Shown piece after piece: positions 16,454-25,387 of a stretch of 33,539 nucleotides of DNA (positions are counted from its first letter, which is position 1; each line of letters opens with the position of its first letter). This DNA is from Pseudomonas lopnurensis (GTDB lineage: Bacteria > Pseudomonadota > Gammaproteobacteria > Pseudomonadales > Pseudomonadaceae), in the NCBI RefSeq assembly GCF_015070855.1, contig NZ_JADDIX010000028.1:16796-50334 (forward strand). Reading direction: 5' to 3'. Below the pieces are notes generated by a model. It was given only the letters and a program-made list of their open reading frames with translations. It searched no databases and had not been told where the DNA came from. A program made the translations under genes and the position numbers.

Positions 16454-16481
16454 CCGACAGGGGAAGGCACGGGGCTATACT
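16454..16481 (+). promoter_or_regulatory. Candidate promoter of asmA-mutY-yggX
   Basis: CCGACA (16454-16459) and TATACT (16476-16481) with 16-base spacing match 4/6 and 5/6 of the sigma-70 hexamers, about 40 bases upstream of asmA. Confidence 0.45.
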
Positions 16482-16519
16482 CGGCACTTTTCTGACCGCT
16501 CATCTACAAGGACTCGTCC

Positions 16520-18742
16520 ATGAAATCGCTCGGCAAAATCCTGGGTCTGGTCATTCTCGGGCTGTTGCTGGTCGTCGTGGCAGCGGGCTTCGCCCTGACC
16601 CACCTCTTCGATCCCAACGACTACAAGGACGAGATTCGCGACCTCGCGCGCAGCAAGGCCGGCCTCGAACTGAACATCGACGGCGACATCGGCTGGAGCC
16701 TGTTCCCCTGGCTCGGCCTGGAGCTGCACGAAACCACCCTGGCCAGCGTGCAGACACCGGACCAGCCATTCGCCGACCTGCGCATGCTCGGCCTCTCCGT
16801 GCGGGTGATGCCGCTGCTGCGCCGCGAAGTGCAGATGAGCGACATCACCGTCAATGGCCTCAACCTGACCCTGAGCCGAGACGAGCAGGGCCGCGGCAAC
16901 TGGGAAGGCGTCGGCCAGCCGGCCGGCCAGGCCGAACAGCCCGCCGAAACCCCACAGGCGCCGGCCGAACCGCAGACCGATGAAGGCGAGCGAGCGTCGC
17001 GCGGCAAACCGCTCAAGCTGGATATCGACAGCCTCACCGTCAGCGACGCCCGGGTCACCTACCATGACGCCCAGAGCGGCCAGCAATTCAGCGCCGAAGG
17101 CATCGAGCTGAGCACCGGCGCCATTCGCGAAGGCAGCGCGATCCCGCTCAAGCTCAACGCCTTCTTCGGCAGCAACCAGCCGGTGATGCGCGCGCGCACC
17201 GAACTGCAGGGCGCGCTGCGTTTCGACAACAAGCTCAAGCGTTACCAGTTCGAGGACATGCGCCTGTCCGGCGAGGCCTCGGGCGAGCCGCTGCAGGGCA
17301 AGACCCTGAGCTTCAGCGCCCAGGGCCAGTTGCTGGTCGATCTCGCCGCGCAGATCGCCGAATGGAACAGCCTCAGGTTCACCGCCAACCAGTTGCGCGG
17401 CCTCGGCGAGCTGAAGGCGCGCGATCTCGACAACGAGCCCAAGTTCAGCGGCGCGCTGACCGTGGCGCAGTTCAATCTGCGCGAATTCCTCCAGAGCGCC
17501 GGCCAGGAACTGCCGGTGACGGCCGATGGCAACGTGCTGGGCAAGGCCGAACTGGTCAGCCGCCTGAGCGGCACGCAGAACAGCCTGGCGCTGGAAGAAT
17601 TGACGCTGAAACTCGACGACAGCACCTTCACCGGGCAGATCGCCATCAGCGACTTCGCTCGCCAGGCGCTGCGCATCAACCTCAAGGGCGACCGCCTCGA
17701 TCTCGATCGCTACCTGCCGCCGCCGGCCAAGGACGAATCCGCCGGCGCGGCGCGCAAGAGCGAAGTCAAGAGCACCCAGGCCAGCGCCGTCGGCAACGGC
17801 ACCACGCCACTGCCGAGCGCCCCGACCCAGCAGGCCTGGAGCGATGCGGCCGTGCTGCCGCTGGACCGGCTGCGCACGCTCGACACCGATATCAGCCTCG
17901 CCGTCGGCAGCCTCACCGCGATGAAGCTGCCGCTCGACGGCTTCAATCTCAAGGCGCGCAGCAATCGCGGCCTGCTCGAACTGCAGGAACTGCGCGGCGG
18001 CCTGTATGGCGGCCGCCTGCAGGCTTCCGCCAGCCTCGACGTACGCCCGGCGCTGCCACTGCTGGCCGTGCAGAACCGCTTAAACGGCGTGCCGGTCGAG
18101 CGCCTGCTGGAAAGCCAGGGGGAGGAGGTGGTGGTCAAGGGCCTGCTCAACCTGGACGGCGACCTGCGCACCCAGGGCAACAGCCAGAAGGCCTGGATCG
18201 ACAACCTGAACGGCAAGGTCGGCTTCATCGTCGACAACGGCGTGCTGGTCGACGCCAACCTCGAGCAGCAGCTCTGCCGCGCCATCGCCACGCTCAACCG
18301 CAAGCCGCTCAGCAGCGAGCCGCGCAGCAAGGACACGGCCTTCCGTGAACTCAAGGGCAACCTCACCCTGCGCAACGGCGTGGCCAGCAACCCCGACCTC
18401 AGGGCCAGCATTCCCGGGCTGACGGTCAACGGCAATGGCGACATCGACCTGCGCGTGCTGGGCATGGACTACCGCGTCGGCATCGTCATCGAAGGCGACA
18501 AGGGCGCCATGCCGGACCCGGCCTGCCAGGTCAACGAGCGCTACGTCGGCATCGAGTGGCCGCTGCGCTGCCGCGGCCCGCTGGAACTGGGCGCCAAGGC
18601 CTGCCGCTTCGACAATGACGCGCTGGGCAAGGTTGCGGCCAAGCTGGCCGGCGAGAAACTCAGCGAGAAGATCGAAGAGAAGCTCGGCGACAAGGTCAGC
18701 CCGGACCTCAAGGATGCCCTCAAGGGCCTGTTCAAGCGATGA
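16520..18742 (+). CDS. asmA: AsmA family envelope protein
   Basis: A 740-residue protein with one N-terminal membrane anchor (about residues 5-27, LGLVILGLLLVVVAAGFAL) and a large periplasmic part. The opening FDPNDYKDEIRDLARSKAGLEL and GDIGWSLFPWLGLEL are diagnostic of AsmA. An A/P/E/Q-rich low-complexity stretch (about 133-155) and another (about 410-440) interrupt the beta-rich repeats. AsmA-like proteins are thought to move or organise phospholipids between membranes. AAGGA precedes the ATG. Its stop codon overlaps the mutY start by 4 bases (ATGA). Confidence 0.94.
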   Translation: MKSLGKILGLVILGLLLVVVAAGFALTHLFDPNDYKDEIRDLARSKAGLELNIDGDIGWSLFPWLGLELHETTLASVQTPDQPFADLRMLGLSVRVMPLLRREVQMSDITVNGLNLTLSRDEQGRGNWEGVGQPAGQAEQPAETPQAPAEPQTDEGERASRGKPLKLDIDSLTVSDARVTYHDAQSGQQFSAEGIELSTGAIREGSAIPLKLNAFFGSNQPVMRARTELQGALRFDNKLKRYQFEDMRLSGEASGEPLQGKTLSFSAQGQLLVDLAAQIAEWNSLRFTANQLRGLGELKARDLDNEPKFSGALTVAQFNLREFLQSAGQELPVTADGNVLGKAELVSRLSGTQNSLALEELTLKLDDSTFTGQIAISDFARQALRINLKGDRLDLDRYLPPPAKDESAGAARKSEVKSTQASAVGNGTTPLPSAPTQQAWSDAAVLPLDRLRTLDTDISLAVGSLTAMKLPLDGFNLKARSNRGLLELQELRGGLYGGRLQASASLDVRPALPLLAVQNRLNGVPVERLLESQGEEVVVKGLLNLDGDLRTQGNSQKAWIDNLNGKVGFIVDNGVLVDANLEQQLCRAIATLNRKPLSSEPRSKDTAFRELKGNLTLRNGVASNPDLRASIPGLTVNGNGDIDLRVLGMDYRVGIVIEGDKGAMPDPACQVNERYVGIEWPLRCRGPLELGAKACRFDNDALGKVAAKLAGEKLSEKIEEKLGDKVSPDLKDALKGLFKR

Positions 18743-19806
18743 GCCCCGAGCAGTTCGGCGCGGCGGTGCTCGCCTGGTACGATCGCCACGGCCGCAAGGA
18801 CCTGCCCTGGCAGCAGGGCATCACGCCCTACCGGGTCTGGGTCTCGGAAATCATGCTGCAGCAGACCCAGGTCGGCACCGTGCTCGGCTACTTCGACCGC
18901 TTCATGGCCGCGCTGCCCAGCGTCGAGGCACTGGCCGCCGCCGCGGAAGACGAAGTGCTGCACCTGTGGACCGGCCTCGGTTACTACAGTCGTGCGCGCA
19001 ACCTGCACAAGACCGCCAGGCTGATCGTCGCCGAACACGGCGGCGTGTTCCCGCAGGACGTGGAAAAGCTCGCCGAATTGCCCGGCATCGGCCGTTCCAC
19101 CGCCGGCGCCATCGCCAGCCTGAGCATGGGCCTGCGCGCGCCGATCCTCGACGGCAACGTCAAGCGCGTGCTGGCGCGCTACATCGCCCAGGCCGGCTAT
19201 CCCGGCGAGCCGAAGGTGGCCCGCCAGCTCTGGGAAATCGCCGAACGCTTCACCCCGCGGGAACGGGTCAACCACTACACCCAGGCGATGATGGACCTGG
19301 GCGCCACGCTCTGCACCCGCAGCAGGCCGAGCTGCCTGCTCTGCCCGCTGAAGGAGGGCTGCCGCGCCCACCTGCTCGGCCGCGAAACCGCTTTCCCGGT
19401 ACCCAAGCCGCGCAAGGCGCTGCCGCAGAAGCGCACCCTGATGCCGCTGCTGGCCAATCGCGAAGGCGACATCCTGCTCTACCGGCGCCCGTCCAGCGGG
19501 CTCTGGGGCGGGCTCTGGAGCCTGCCGGAACTGGACGACCTGGCCGCCCTCGATCCCCTGGCCGAACGCCACGCCCTGCAGCTCGAGGAGCGTCGCGAGC
19601 TGCCCGGCCTGACCCACACCTTCAGCCATTTCCAGCTGGCCATCGAACCCTGGCTGATCAGAGTCAAGTCCGCGCCGGGCGCCGTGGCCGAGGCCGACTG
19701 GCTCTGGTATAACCTCGCCACCCCGCCGCGCCTCGGCCTCGCCGCGCCGGTAAAGACACTGCTCAAGCGCGCCGCCGCTGAATTGAACGCAGGAGAAGAA
19801 CCATGA
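18739..19806 (+). CDS. mutY: Adenine DNA glycosylase MutY
   Basis: A 355-residue base-excision repair enzyme that removes adenine mispaired with 8-oxoguanine. Catalytic Glu37 ([10 protein letters not shown]) and Asp138 (PILDGNVKR) fall at the same numbers as in E. coli. The helix-hairpin-helix [12 protein letters not shown] is at about 114-125, and the [4Fe-4S] cluster cysteines are Cys192, 199, 202 and 208. A C-terminal NUDIX-like 8-oxoG recognition domain (about 230-350) is intact. It overlaps asmA upstream and yggX downstream by 4 bases each, so all three should be translationally coupled. Confidence 0.98.
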   Translation: MSPEQFGAAVLAWYDRHGRKDLPWQQGITPYRVWVSEIMLQQTQVGTVLGYFDRFMAALPSVEALAAAAEDEVLHLWTGLGYYSRARNLHKTARLIVAEHGGVFPQDVEKLAELPGIGRSTAGAIASLSMGLRAPILDGNVKRVLARYIAQAGYPGEPKVARQLWEIAERFTPRERVNHYTQAMMDLGATLCTRSRPSCLLCPLKEGCRAHLLGRETAFPVPKPRKALPQKRTLMPLLANREGDILLYRRPSSGLWGGLWSLPELDDLAALDPLAERHALQLEERRELPGLTHTFSHFQLAIEPWLIRVKSAPGAVAEADWLWYNLATPPRLGLAAPVKTLLKRAAAELNAGEEP

Positions 19807-20075
19807 CCCGCACCGTGAACTGCCGCAAATACAAACAGGAACTCCCCGGCCTCGACCGCCCGCCGTATCCCGGTCCCAAGGGCGAGGACATCTACAACAA
19901 CGTCTCCAGACAGGCCTGGGAAGACTGGCAGAAGCACCAGACCATGCTGATCAACGAACGCCGGCTGAACATGATGAATGCCGAGGACCGCAAGTTCCTC
20001 CAGGGGGAGATGGACAAGTTCTTCTCCGGCGAGGATTACGCCCAGGCCGAAGGCTACGTACCGCCGAGCGAATGA
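19803..20075 (+). CDS. yggX: Probable Fe(2+)-trafficking protein YggX
   Basis: A 90-residue cytoplasmic protein of the YggX family, linked in enterobacteria to iron trafficking and protection of iron-sulfur clusters from oxidation. It opens [20 protein letters not shown] with the conserved Cys7 and ends near GYVPPSE, the normal length. GGAG lies upstream of the ATG, which overlaps the mutY stop by 4 bases. Coupling with the iron-sulfur enzyme MutY is common in gammaproteobacteria and fits the proposed role. Confidence 0.97.
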   Translation: MTRTVNCRKYKQELPGLDRPPYPGPKGEDIYNNVSRQAWEDWQKHQTMLINERRLNMMNAEDRKFLQGEMDKFFSGEDYAQAEGYVPPSE

Positions 20076-20207
20076 TCCCTCTCCCGCAGCCGGGCGTATC
20101 GTGCGCGGCTCGGTACGAATCGCAGGCTGACGCTCCCGGCGTCAACCCTCCGAACCACCGATCAGCGCTAAGCGCCCGTCCAGGCTAAATATTTTTCCCG
20201 GGTACGC

Positions 20208-20236
20208 TTGACAGGCAAAAGCCAAATCCGTCTAAT
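20208..20236 (+). promoter_or_regulatory. Sigma-70 promoter of tRNA-Phe
   Basis: TTGACA (20208-20213, perfect) and TCTAAT (20231-20236, 5/6) are separated by exactly 17 bases. A GCGCCCC discriminator follows before the tRNA, as in growth-rate and stringently controlled stable RNA promoters. Confidence 0.8.
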
Positions 20237-20247
20237 AGCGCCCCGTT

Positions 20248-20323
20248 GCCCAGGTAGCTCAGTCGGTAGAGCAGGGGATTGAAAATCCCCGTGTCGGCGG
20301 TTCGATTCCGTCCCTGGGCACCA
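20248..20323 (+). tRNA. tRNA-Phe (anticodon GAA)
   Basis: A 76-base cloverleaf. The acceptor stem GCCCAGG pairs with CCTGGGC, the D arm reads AGCTCAGTCGGTAGAGC, the anticodon stem GGGGATT/AATCCCC carries GAA at 20281-20283, and the T arm contains GTTCGATTC. The discriminator A and CCA end are encoded (20320-20323). Single gene with its own promoter and terminator. Confidence 0.98.
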
Positions 20324-20336
20324 CTAATACCGAACG

Positions 20337-20366
20337 AAAAGGCTCACCCATACGGTGGGCCTTTTT
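20337..20366 (+). terminator. Intrinsic terminator after tRNA-Phe
   Basis: AAAAGGCTCACC and GGTGGGCCTTTTT form a stem around a CATAC loop, ending in five T residues. It starts 14 bases after the tRNA. Confidence 0.85.
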
Positions 20367-20369
20367 GCT

Positions 20370-20762
20370 TTCTGCGGTTTTTCACACCTGCTGGCACAGG
20401 TTGCGCCTCGCACCGAGCGATTTGCAGTGGCCCTACCGGGCAGCGACATGCCTATAACCAGCGCGCAACCGTCGTCCGGCCTCAGTGAACGGCCACAATC
20501 AATTGGCCGGGCCTACGCCAGCCGCTGGCAACGCGTTGGCCTGAGCGCAACGCGGGCAGGCTTTCCCGCAGGTCTCTGTGGCGAGACAGCCAGGCCTATA
20601 CGAACATCCATCGGCTTTCGCTGCGCTCGCCCGACACGAGTGGCCATTCGCCCGGGCGACAGCGCCCAGTGAGCGTTTGGCGAAAATGACCGTCTATGCT
20701 TGAGGCGGCACCCGAATTTCCCTAGCTCCCCGCAGCTTTCAACCCCGAGAATCTTGTCCCCC
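20370..20762. other. Gene-free stretch between tRNA-Phe and betT
   Basis: About 390 bases without a convincing gene. A 105-codon open frame (20355-20672) has no ribosome binding site and resembles no protein I know. Several small stem-loops are present: CAACGCGTTG (20529-20538), GCGGG/CCCGC with an 8-base loop, and GTCTC-TGTGGC-GAGAC near 20573-20588. No clear promoter for betT is visible. No repeat of the tRNA 3' end is seen. Confidence 0.4.
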
Positions 20763-22823
20763 ATGGATTCAGAAAAGAAGCTACCCAAGGCCGTGATCCT
20801 CGTACCGGTATTCGTTCCGGCAGTGGTCGTGACGCTCCTGCTGGTGATCGGCACCATCAGCAATCCGGATCTGGCCGGTGAGGTGTTCAGCTCGACCCTG
20901 GCGTTCATCACCACCAATTTCGGCTGGTTCTACATGCTGGCGGTGGCGTTCTTCCTGGTCTTCATCGTCGGCATCGCGCTGACCAAATGGGGCAGCATCA
21001 AGCTCGGGCCGGATCACGCGGAGCCGCAGTACAGCTTTCCGGCCTGGTTCGCCATGCTGTTTTCCGCCGGTTACGGTATTGCCCTGCTGTTCTTCGGCGT
21101 GGCCGAACCGGTGCTGCACTATTCGACGCCTCCGGTCGGCACTCCGGAAACCGTCGACGCGGCCAAGCAGGCCATGCAGATCGCCTTCTTCCACTGGGGC
21201 TTTCATATCTGGGCGATCTACGGCCTGACCGGCCTGGTGCTGGCCTACTTCTCCTTCCGCCATGGCTTGCCGCTGTCGATGCGCTCGGCGCTCTACCCGA
21301 TCATCGGCGAACGCATCCACGGGCCCATCGGCCACGCGGTGGACGTCTGCGCCATCCTCGGCACGCTGTTCGGCATCGCCACCACCCTCGGCCTGTCGGT
21401 CACCCAGATCAACGCCGGGATGAACTACCTGTGGCCGCAGATTCCGGTGAGTATCGGCGTGCAGATCATCGCCATCGCGGTGATCACCCTGATGGCCATC
21501 GCCTCGGTGGTCGCCGGCCTGGACAAGGGCGTGAAGAACCTCTCGCTGCTGAACATGGTCCTGGCGATCACACTGATGCTGTTCGTGTTCATCGTCGGCC
21601 CGACCATCTTCATCCTCGAGACGTTCCTGCAGAATACCGGCAGCTACCTGAACAACATCATCGAGCGCACGTTCAACCTGCAGGCCTACAGCCGCAGCGA
21701 CTGGATCGGCAACTGGACGCTGTTCATCTTCGGCTGGACCATCGCCTGGTCGCCGTTCGTCGGCCTGTTCATCGCCAAGATCAGCCGCGGCCGCACCATC
21801 CGCCAGTTCGTCTTCGGCGTGATGTTCGTGCCGACCATCTTCACCTTTCTCTGGTTCTCCATCTTCGGCGACACCGCGCTGCATCTGATCATGGTCGAGG
21901 GCTACAGCTCGCTGATCAGCGAAGTGCAGGCCGATCACGCGATCGCGCTGTTCAAGCTGTTCGAGCGGCTGCCGCTGACCTCGATCGCCTCGTTCATCGC
22001 GGTGGTGCTGATCATCACCTTCTTCGTCACCTCGTCGGATTCCGGCTCGCTGGTGATCGACTCGCTGGCCGCTGGTGGCGCCATTCGCACGCCGGTCTGG
22101 CAGCGGGTGTTCTGGGCCACCAGCGAAGGCGCCGTGGCCGCCACGCTGCTGCTCGCCGGCGGGCTCAGCGCACTGCAGACCATGACCATCGCCAGCGCGC
22201 TGCCTTTCGCCGTCATCATGTTGCTGTCCGCACTGGGCATGTGGCGCGCGCTGGTGATCGAAGGGCATCACGAAGTCAGCCTGCAGAGCCAGATGCAGGG
22301 CAGCCGGCTGGCGAGCAACGCGGGGCCCGGCTTGTGGAAGAAGCGCCTGGCGGGCCTGGTCAATTTCCCCAGCCGCGAAGAGGTCGAGGGTTTCATGTCG
22401 ACCACCGTGCTCAAGGGCATGCGTCGGGTCCAGCGGGCGCTGACCGAGCAGGGCTGGCCGGCCGAGGTGCATATCGACGAGCAGAACTCGCGGCTGTACC
22501 TGGAGGTGATCAAGGAGGATCAGCTGGATTTCATCTACGAGATCCGCCTGCTCAGCTACGCCATGCCGGCGTTCGCGCTCTCCGAAAGCCCCGAGGGCGA
22601 GGATCAGTACTATCGCGCGGAAGTCTTCCTGCGCCGCGGCGGACAGTCCTATGACATCTATGGTTACGACCAGGCGGATATCATCGGCGACATCCTCGAC
22701 CAGTTCGAGAAGTACCTGCATTTCCTGCACATTTCTCCCGGCAGCCTGCCGTGGAAAATGGAGGAGCACGATGAAATGCTCAGCGGCGAAACCGCCGACG
22801 AGCCGAAACCGACTCAGCAGTAG
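20763..22823 (+). CDS. betT: BCCT family choline/betaine transporter (BetT type)
   Basis: A 686-residue inner-membrane secondary transporter with about 12 membrane segments (residues about 12-510) and a long hydrophilic C-terminal tail (about 510-686), the architecture of osmotically regulated BetT. Family motifs include MLFSAGYGIALLFFGVAEPV, and the substrate-site region around GWTIAWSPFVGLFIAKISRG near 325-345. The tail carries EVHIDEQNSRLYLEV and YRAEVFLRRGGQSYDIYGY. It probably imports choline or a related betaine for osmoprotection or catabolism; no bet oxidation genes adjoin. I chose the ATG at 20763; a TTG 21 codons upstream gives no better ribosome binding site. Confidence 0.9.
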   Translation: MDSEKKLPKAVILVPVFVPAVVVTLLLVIGTISNPDLAGEVFSSTLAFITTNFGWFYMLAVAFFLVFIVGIALTKWGSIKLGPDHAEPQYSFPAWFAMLFSAGYGIALLFFGVAEPVLHYSTPPVGTPETVDAAKQAMQIAFFHWGFHIWAIYGLTGLVLAYFSFRHGLPLSMRSALYPIIGERIHGPIGHAVDVCAILGTLFGIATTLGLSVTQINAGMNYLWPQIPVSIGVQIIAIAVITLMAIASVVAGLDKGVKNLSLLNMVLAITLMLFVFIVGPTIFILETFLQNTGSYLNNIIERTFNLQAYSRSDWIGNWTLFIFGWTIAWSPFVGLFIAKISRGRTIRQFVFGVMFVPTIFTFLWFSIFGDTALHLIMVEGYSSLISEVQADHAIALFKLFERLPLTSIASFIAVVLIITFFVTSSDSGSLVIDSLAAGGAIRTPVWQRVFWATSEGAVAATLLLAGGLSALQTMTIASALPFAVIMLLSALGMWRALVIEGHHEVSLQSQMQGSRLASNAGPGLWKKRLAGLVNFPSREEVEGFMSTTVLKGMRRVQRALTEQGWPAEVHIDEQNSRLYLEVIKEDQLDFIYEIRLLSYAMPAFALSESPEGEDQYYRAEVFLRRGGQSYDIYGYDQADIIGDILDQFEKYLHFLHISPGSLPWKMEEHDEMLSGETADEPKPTQQ

Positions 22824-22853
22824 CGACTCCTCGCGCAGCGCCGTGCCAGACGC

Positions 22854-22885
22854 CGTGCCGGCACGAGCGGCATCCGCCGGATGCC
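22854..22885. other. Two short hairpins after betT
   Basis: The palindrome CGTGCCGGCACG (22854-22865) and the stem GGCATCC-GCC-GGATGCC (22869-22885) lie 31-62 bases after the betT stop. No T-run follows, so they may protect the messenger end and not act as a classic terminator. Confidence 0.4.
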
Positions 22886-23082
22886 AACGAATGGGAGCGA
22901 TGAAGGCAGTTGGGCACTTTTAGAGGCCGTAGAGCCGGTTAATTCCGTCTTCTTCACGCTTGGCGCATGCTCCGGTGCATGCTAGGTTTGCGCCTCGCCA
23001 GGATGGCGAGCAGTCGCCGGAGCGCAAATCAATAGAATTTCCCGACCAGGCGGCCTTTCGCCGGTCGGCAAGAGGACCCCGC

Positions 23083-23856
23083 ATGGCCGAGGCCATACCC
23101 GCACTGGAAATCCGCAACCTGCACAAGCGCTACGGCGACCTGGAAGTTCTCAAAGGCATCTCGCTGACCGCTCGTGATGGCGACGTGATTTCCATCCTCG
23201 GCTCTTCAGGCTCCGGCAAGTCCACCTTCCTGCGCTGCATCAACCTGCTCGAGAACCCCAACGAGGGCGAAATCCTGGTTGCCGGCGAGCAGCTCAAGCT
23301 CAAGCGCGACAAGCAGGGCGACCTGGTCGCCGCCGACGGCCGGCAGCTCAACCGGGTGCGCAGCGAACTGGGCTTCGTGTTCCAGAATTTCAACCTCTGG
23401 CCGCACATGACCATCCTCGACAACATCATCGAGGCGCCGCGGCGGGTGCTCGGCCAGAGCAAGGCCCAGGCCACGGAAGTCGCCGAGGCGCTCTTGGCCA
23501 AGGTCGGCATCGCCGATAAGCGTCATGCCTATCCCAACCAGCTTTCCGGCGGCCAGCAGCAACGCGCGGCGATCGCCCGCACCCTGGCGATGCAGCCCAA
23601 GGTGATTCTCTTCGACGAGCCCACCTCGGCGCTGGACCCGGAGATGGTACAAGAAGTGCTTGCAGTGATCCGGTCGCTCGCCGAAGAAGGCCGCACCATG
23701 CTGCTCGTCACCCATGAGATGAATTTCGCCAAGCAGGTATCCAGCGAAGTGGTTTTCCTCCACCAGGGCCTGGTCGAGGAGCAAGGAACGCCCGAGCAGG
23801 TATTTGACAACCCGCAATCGGCGCGCTGTAAACAATTCATGTCCAGCCATCGCTAA
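23083..23856 (+). CDS. Polar amino-acid ABC transporter ATP-binding protein (HisP/ArgT class)
   Basis: A 257-residue ABC ATPase of the polar amino-acid uptake class. Walker [10 protein letters not shown] is at residues 40-48, the Q-loop lies in [13 protein letters not shown], the signature is LSGGQQQR, Walker B is [13 protein letters not shown] and the switch His is in [10 protein letters not shown]. The His/Lys-type insert around [18 protein letters not shown] matches HisP-like proteins for basic amino acids. I chose the ATG at 23083 with AGAGG upstream; the frame could extend 41 codons into non-conserved sequence. First gene of a four-gene importer with the binding protein and two permeases. 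Basic amino acids (histidine, arginine, lysine) are the likeliest substrates. Confidence 0.92.
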   Translation: MAEAIPALEIRNLHKRYGDLEVLKGISLTARDGDVISILGSSGSGKSTFLRCINLLENPNEGEILVAGEQLKLKRDKQGDLVAADGRQLNRVRSELGFVFQNFNLWPHMTILDNIIEAPRRVLGQSKAQATEVAEALLAKVGIADKRHAYPNQLSGGQQQRAAIARTLAMQPKVILFDEPTSALDPEMVQEVLAVIRSLAEEGRTMLLVTHEMNFAKQVSSEVVFLHQGLVEEQGTPEQVFDNPQSARCKQFMSSHR

Positions 23857-23871
23857 TGGAGCAACACTCGC

Positions 23872-24627
23872 ATGAAGAGCTATAAGAAGATCCTGCTGAC
23901 CGCCGCTGCATCCCTGATCATCGGTACGCAAGCATTCGCCGCGGAAAAACTGCGGATCGGTACGGAAGGCGCCTACCCACCCTTCAACCTGATCGACGCC
24001 AGCGGCCAGGTGGTCGGTTTCGACCTGGACATCGCCCACGCCCTGTGCGCCAAGATGAAAGTCGAGTGCGACGTGGTCACGTCCGACTGGGATGGCATCA
24101 TTCCGGCCCTGAACGCCGGCAAGTTCGACTTCCTTGCCGCCTCGATGTCGGTCACCGAAGAGCGCAAGAACGCCGTCGACTTCACCGACCACTACTACAC
24201 CAACAAGCTGCAGTTCGTGGCGCCCAAGTCCAGCGACTTCAAGACCGACAAGGATTACCTGGACGGCAAGGTGATCGGCGCCCAGCGCGCGACCATCGCC
24301 GGCACCTGGCTGGAAGACAACCTGGACGGCGTGGTCGACATCAAGCTCTACGACACCCAGGAAAACGCCTATCTGGACCTGGCCTCCGGCCGCGTCGACG
24401 GCATCCTCGCCGACACTTTCGTGCAGTGGGAATGGCTCAAGAGCGACGCCGGCAAGAACTTCGAGTTCAAGGGCGAGCCGGTATTCGATGACGACAAGAT
24501 CGCCATCGCCGTGCGCAAGGGCAACGACGAGCTGCGCGAGAACCTGAACAAGGCACTGGCGGAGATCATCGCCGACGGCACCTACAAGCAGATCAACGAC
24601 AAGTATTTCCCGTTCAGCATTTACTGA
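23872..24627 (+). CDS. Periplasmic amino-acid-binding protein (LAO/HisJ family)
   Basis: A 251-residue periplasmic binding protein. The signal peptide is residues 1-23 (ending TQAFA), and the mature protein starts AEKLRIGTEGAYPPFNLID. The ligand-site motifs of the family follow: GFDLDIAHALCAKM, the DWDGIIPALNAGKFD segment and MSVTEERKNAVDFTD. Two Cys at about residues 59 and 66 recall the disulfide of HisJ and LAO proteins. GGAG precedes the ATG, 15 bases after the ATPase gene. A very stable hairpin follows before the permease genes. Substrate by family: basic amino acids. Confidence 0.92.
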   Translation: MKSYKKILLTAAASLIIGTQAFAAEKLRIGTEGAYPPFNLIDASGQVVGFDLDIAHALCAKMKVECDVVTSDWDGIIPALNAGKFDFLAASMSVTEERKNAVDFTDHYYTNKLQFVAPKSSDFKTDKDYLDGKVIGAQRATIAGTWLEDNLDGVVDIKLYDTQENAYLDLASGRVDGILADTFVQWEWLKSDAGKNFEFKGEPVFDDDKIAIAVRKGNDELRENLNKALAEIIADGTYKQINDKYFPFSIY

Positions 24628-24637
24628 TCCAACCGAG

Positions 24638-24678
24638 CCGAAGCCCGGTCGCCAGCGCTCTGGCCGACCGGGCTTCGG
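24638..24678 (+). promoter_or_regulatory. Long stable hairpin between binding-protein and permease genes
   Basis: CCGAAGCCCGGTCG pairs perfectly with CGACCGGGCTTCGG (14 base pairs), and an inner CCAG-CGCT-CTGG stem continues the helix. Only a short broken T stretch (TGTTTGAGCTT) follows, so it is probably a partial terminator or messenger-stabilising structure. It favours more binding protein than permease. Confidence 0.7.
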
Positions 24679-24691
24679 TGTTTGAGCTTCT

Positions 24692-25387
24692 ATGATTCCT
24701 GACCTTCACGGATTCGGTCCGGCCCTGCTCGCCGGCACCTGGATGACCATCCAACTGGCCCTCGCCTCCCTGGCGCTGGGGCTGGTGCTCGGTCTGCTCG
24801 GCGCCCTCGCCAAGACCTCGCCCTACAGCGCCTTGCGCTGGATCGGCGGCACCTATTCGACCATCGTGCGCGGCATACCCGAGCTGCTCTGGGTACTGCT
24901 GATCTACTTCGGCACCATCAGCCTGATTCGCGGCCTCGGCGAGCTGTTCGGCATCGCGAACCTGGCCCTCAGCCCCTTCGCCGCCGGCACCATCGCCCTC
25001 GGCCTGTGCTTCGGCGCCTATGCCACCGAGGTGTTCCGCGGCGCGCTGCTGGCGATCCCCAAGGGCCATCGCGAAGCCGGCCTGGCGCTGGGACTCGGCA
25101 AACGGCGGATCTTCATGCGCCTGATCCTGCCGCAGATGTGGCGCCTGGCCCTGCCGGGGCTGGGCAACCTGTTCATGATCCTGATGAAGGACACCGCGCT
25201 GGTCTCGGTGATCGGCCTGGAGGAAATCATGCGCCGTTCGCAGATCGCCGTGACCGCCAGCAAGGAGCCCTTCACTTTCTTCCTGGTAGCCGCCTTCATC
25301 TACCTGTGCCTGACCATCGTCGCCATGATCGGCATGCACTTCCTGGAAAAACGCGCCGGCCGCGGCTTCGTCAGGAGCGCCGCATGA
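24692..25387 (+). CDS. Amino-acid ABC transporter permease (HisQ-like)
   Basis: A 231-residue inner-membrane permease with about five membrane segments, starting around MTIQLALASLALGLVLGLLG. The EAA loop reads EAGLALGLGKRRIFMRLILP near residues 129-148. It pairs with the next permease to form the channel of the importer. Only a weak ribosome binding site precedes the ATG at 24692, which lies 14 bases after the strong hairpin. Its stop overlaps the next start (ATGA). Confidence 0.92.
   Translation: MIPDLHGFGPALLAGTWMTIQLALASLALGLVLGLLGALAKTSPYSALRWIGGTYSTIVRGIPELLWVLLIYFGTISLIRGLGELFGIANLALSPFAAGTIALGLCFGAYATEVFRGALLAIPKGHREAGLALGLGKRRIFMRLILPQMWRLALPGLGNLFMILMKDTALVSVIGLEEIMRRSQIAVTASKEPFTFFLVAAFIYLCLTIVAMIGMHFLEKRAGRGFVRSAA

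Noticed and set aside
20355..20672. 105-codon open frame after tRNA-Phe
   Set aside because: It starts inside the tRNA terminator, has no ribosome binding site and has no recognisable sequence features.
20248..20762. tRNA-Phe as an integration site for a genomic island
   Set aside because: No second copy of the tRNA 3' end, no integrase gene and no mobile-element genes are visible downstream; the next genes look like ordinary chromosomal transporters.
22960..23082. N-terminal extension of the amino-acid ABC ATPase, and a TTGGCG-N17-TAGGTT promoter in the same stretch
   Set aside because: The extension is not conserved in the family and AGAGG supports the ATG at 23083. The promoter hexamers match only 4/6 and 3/6, too weak to list as a feature.
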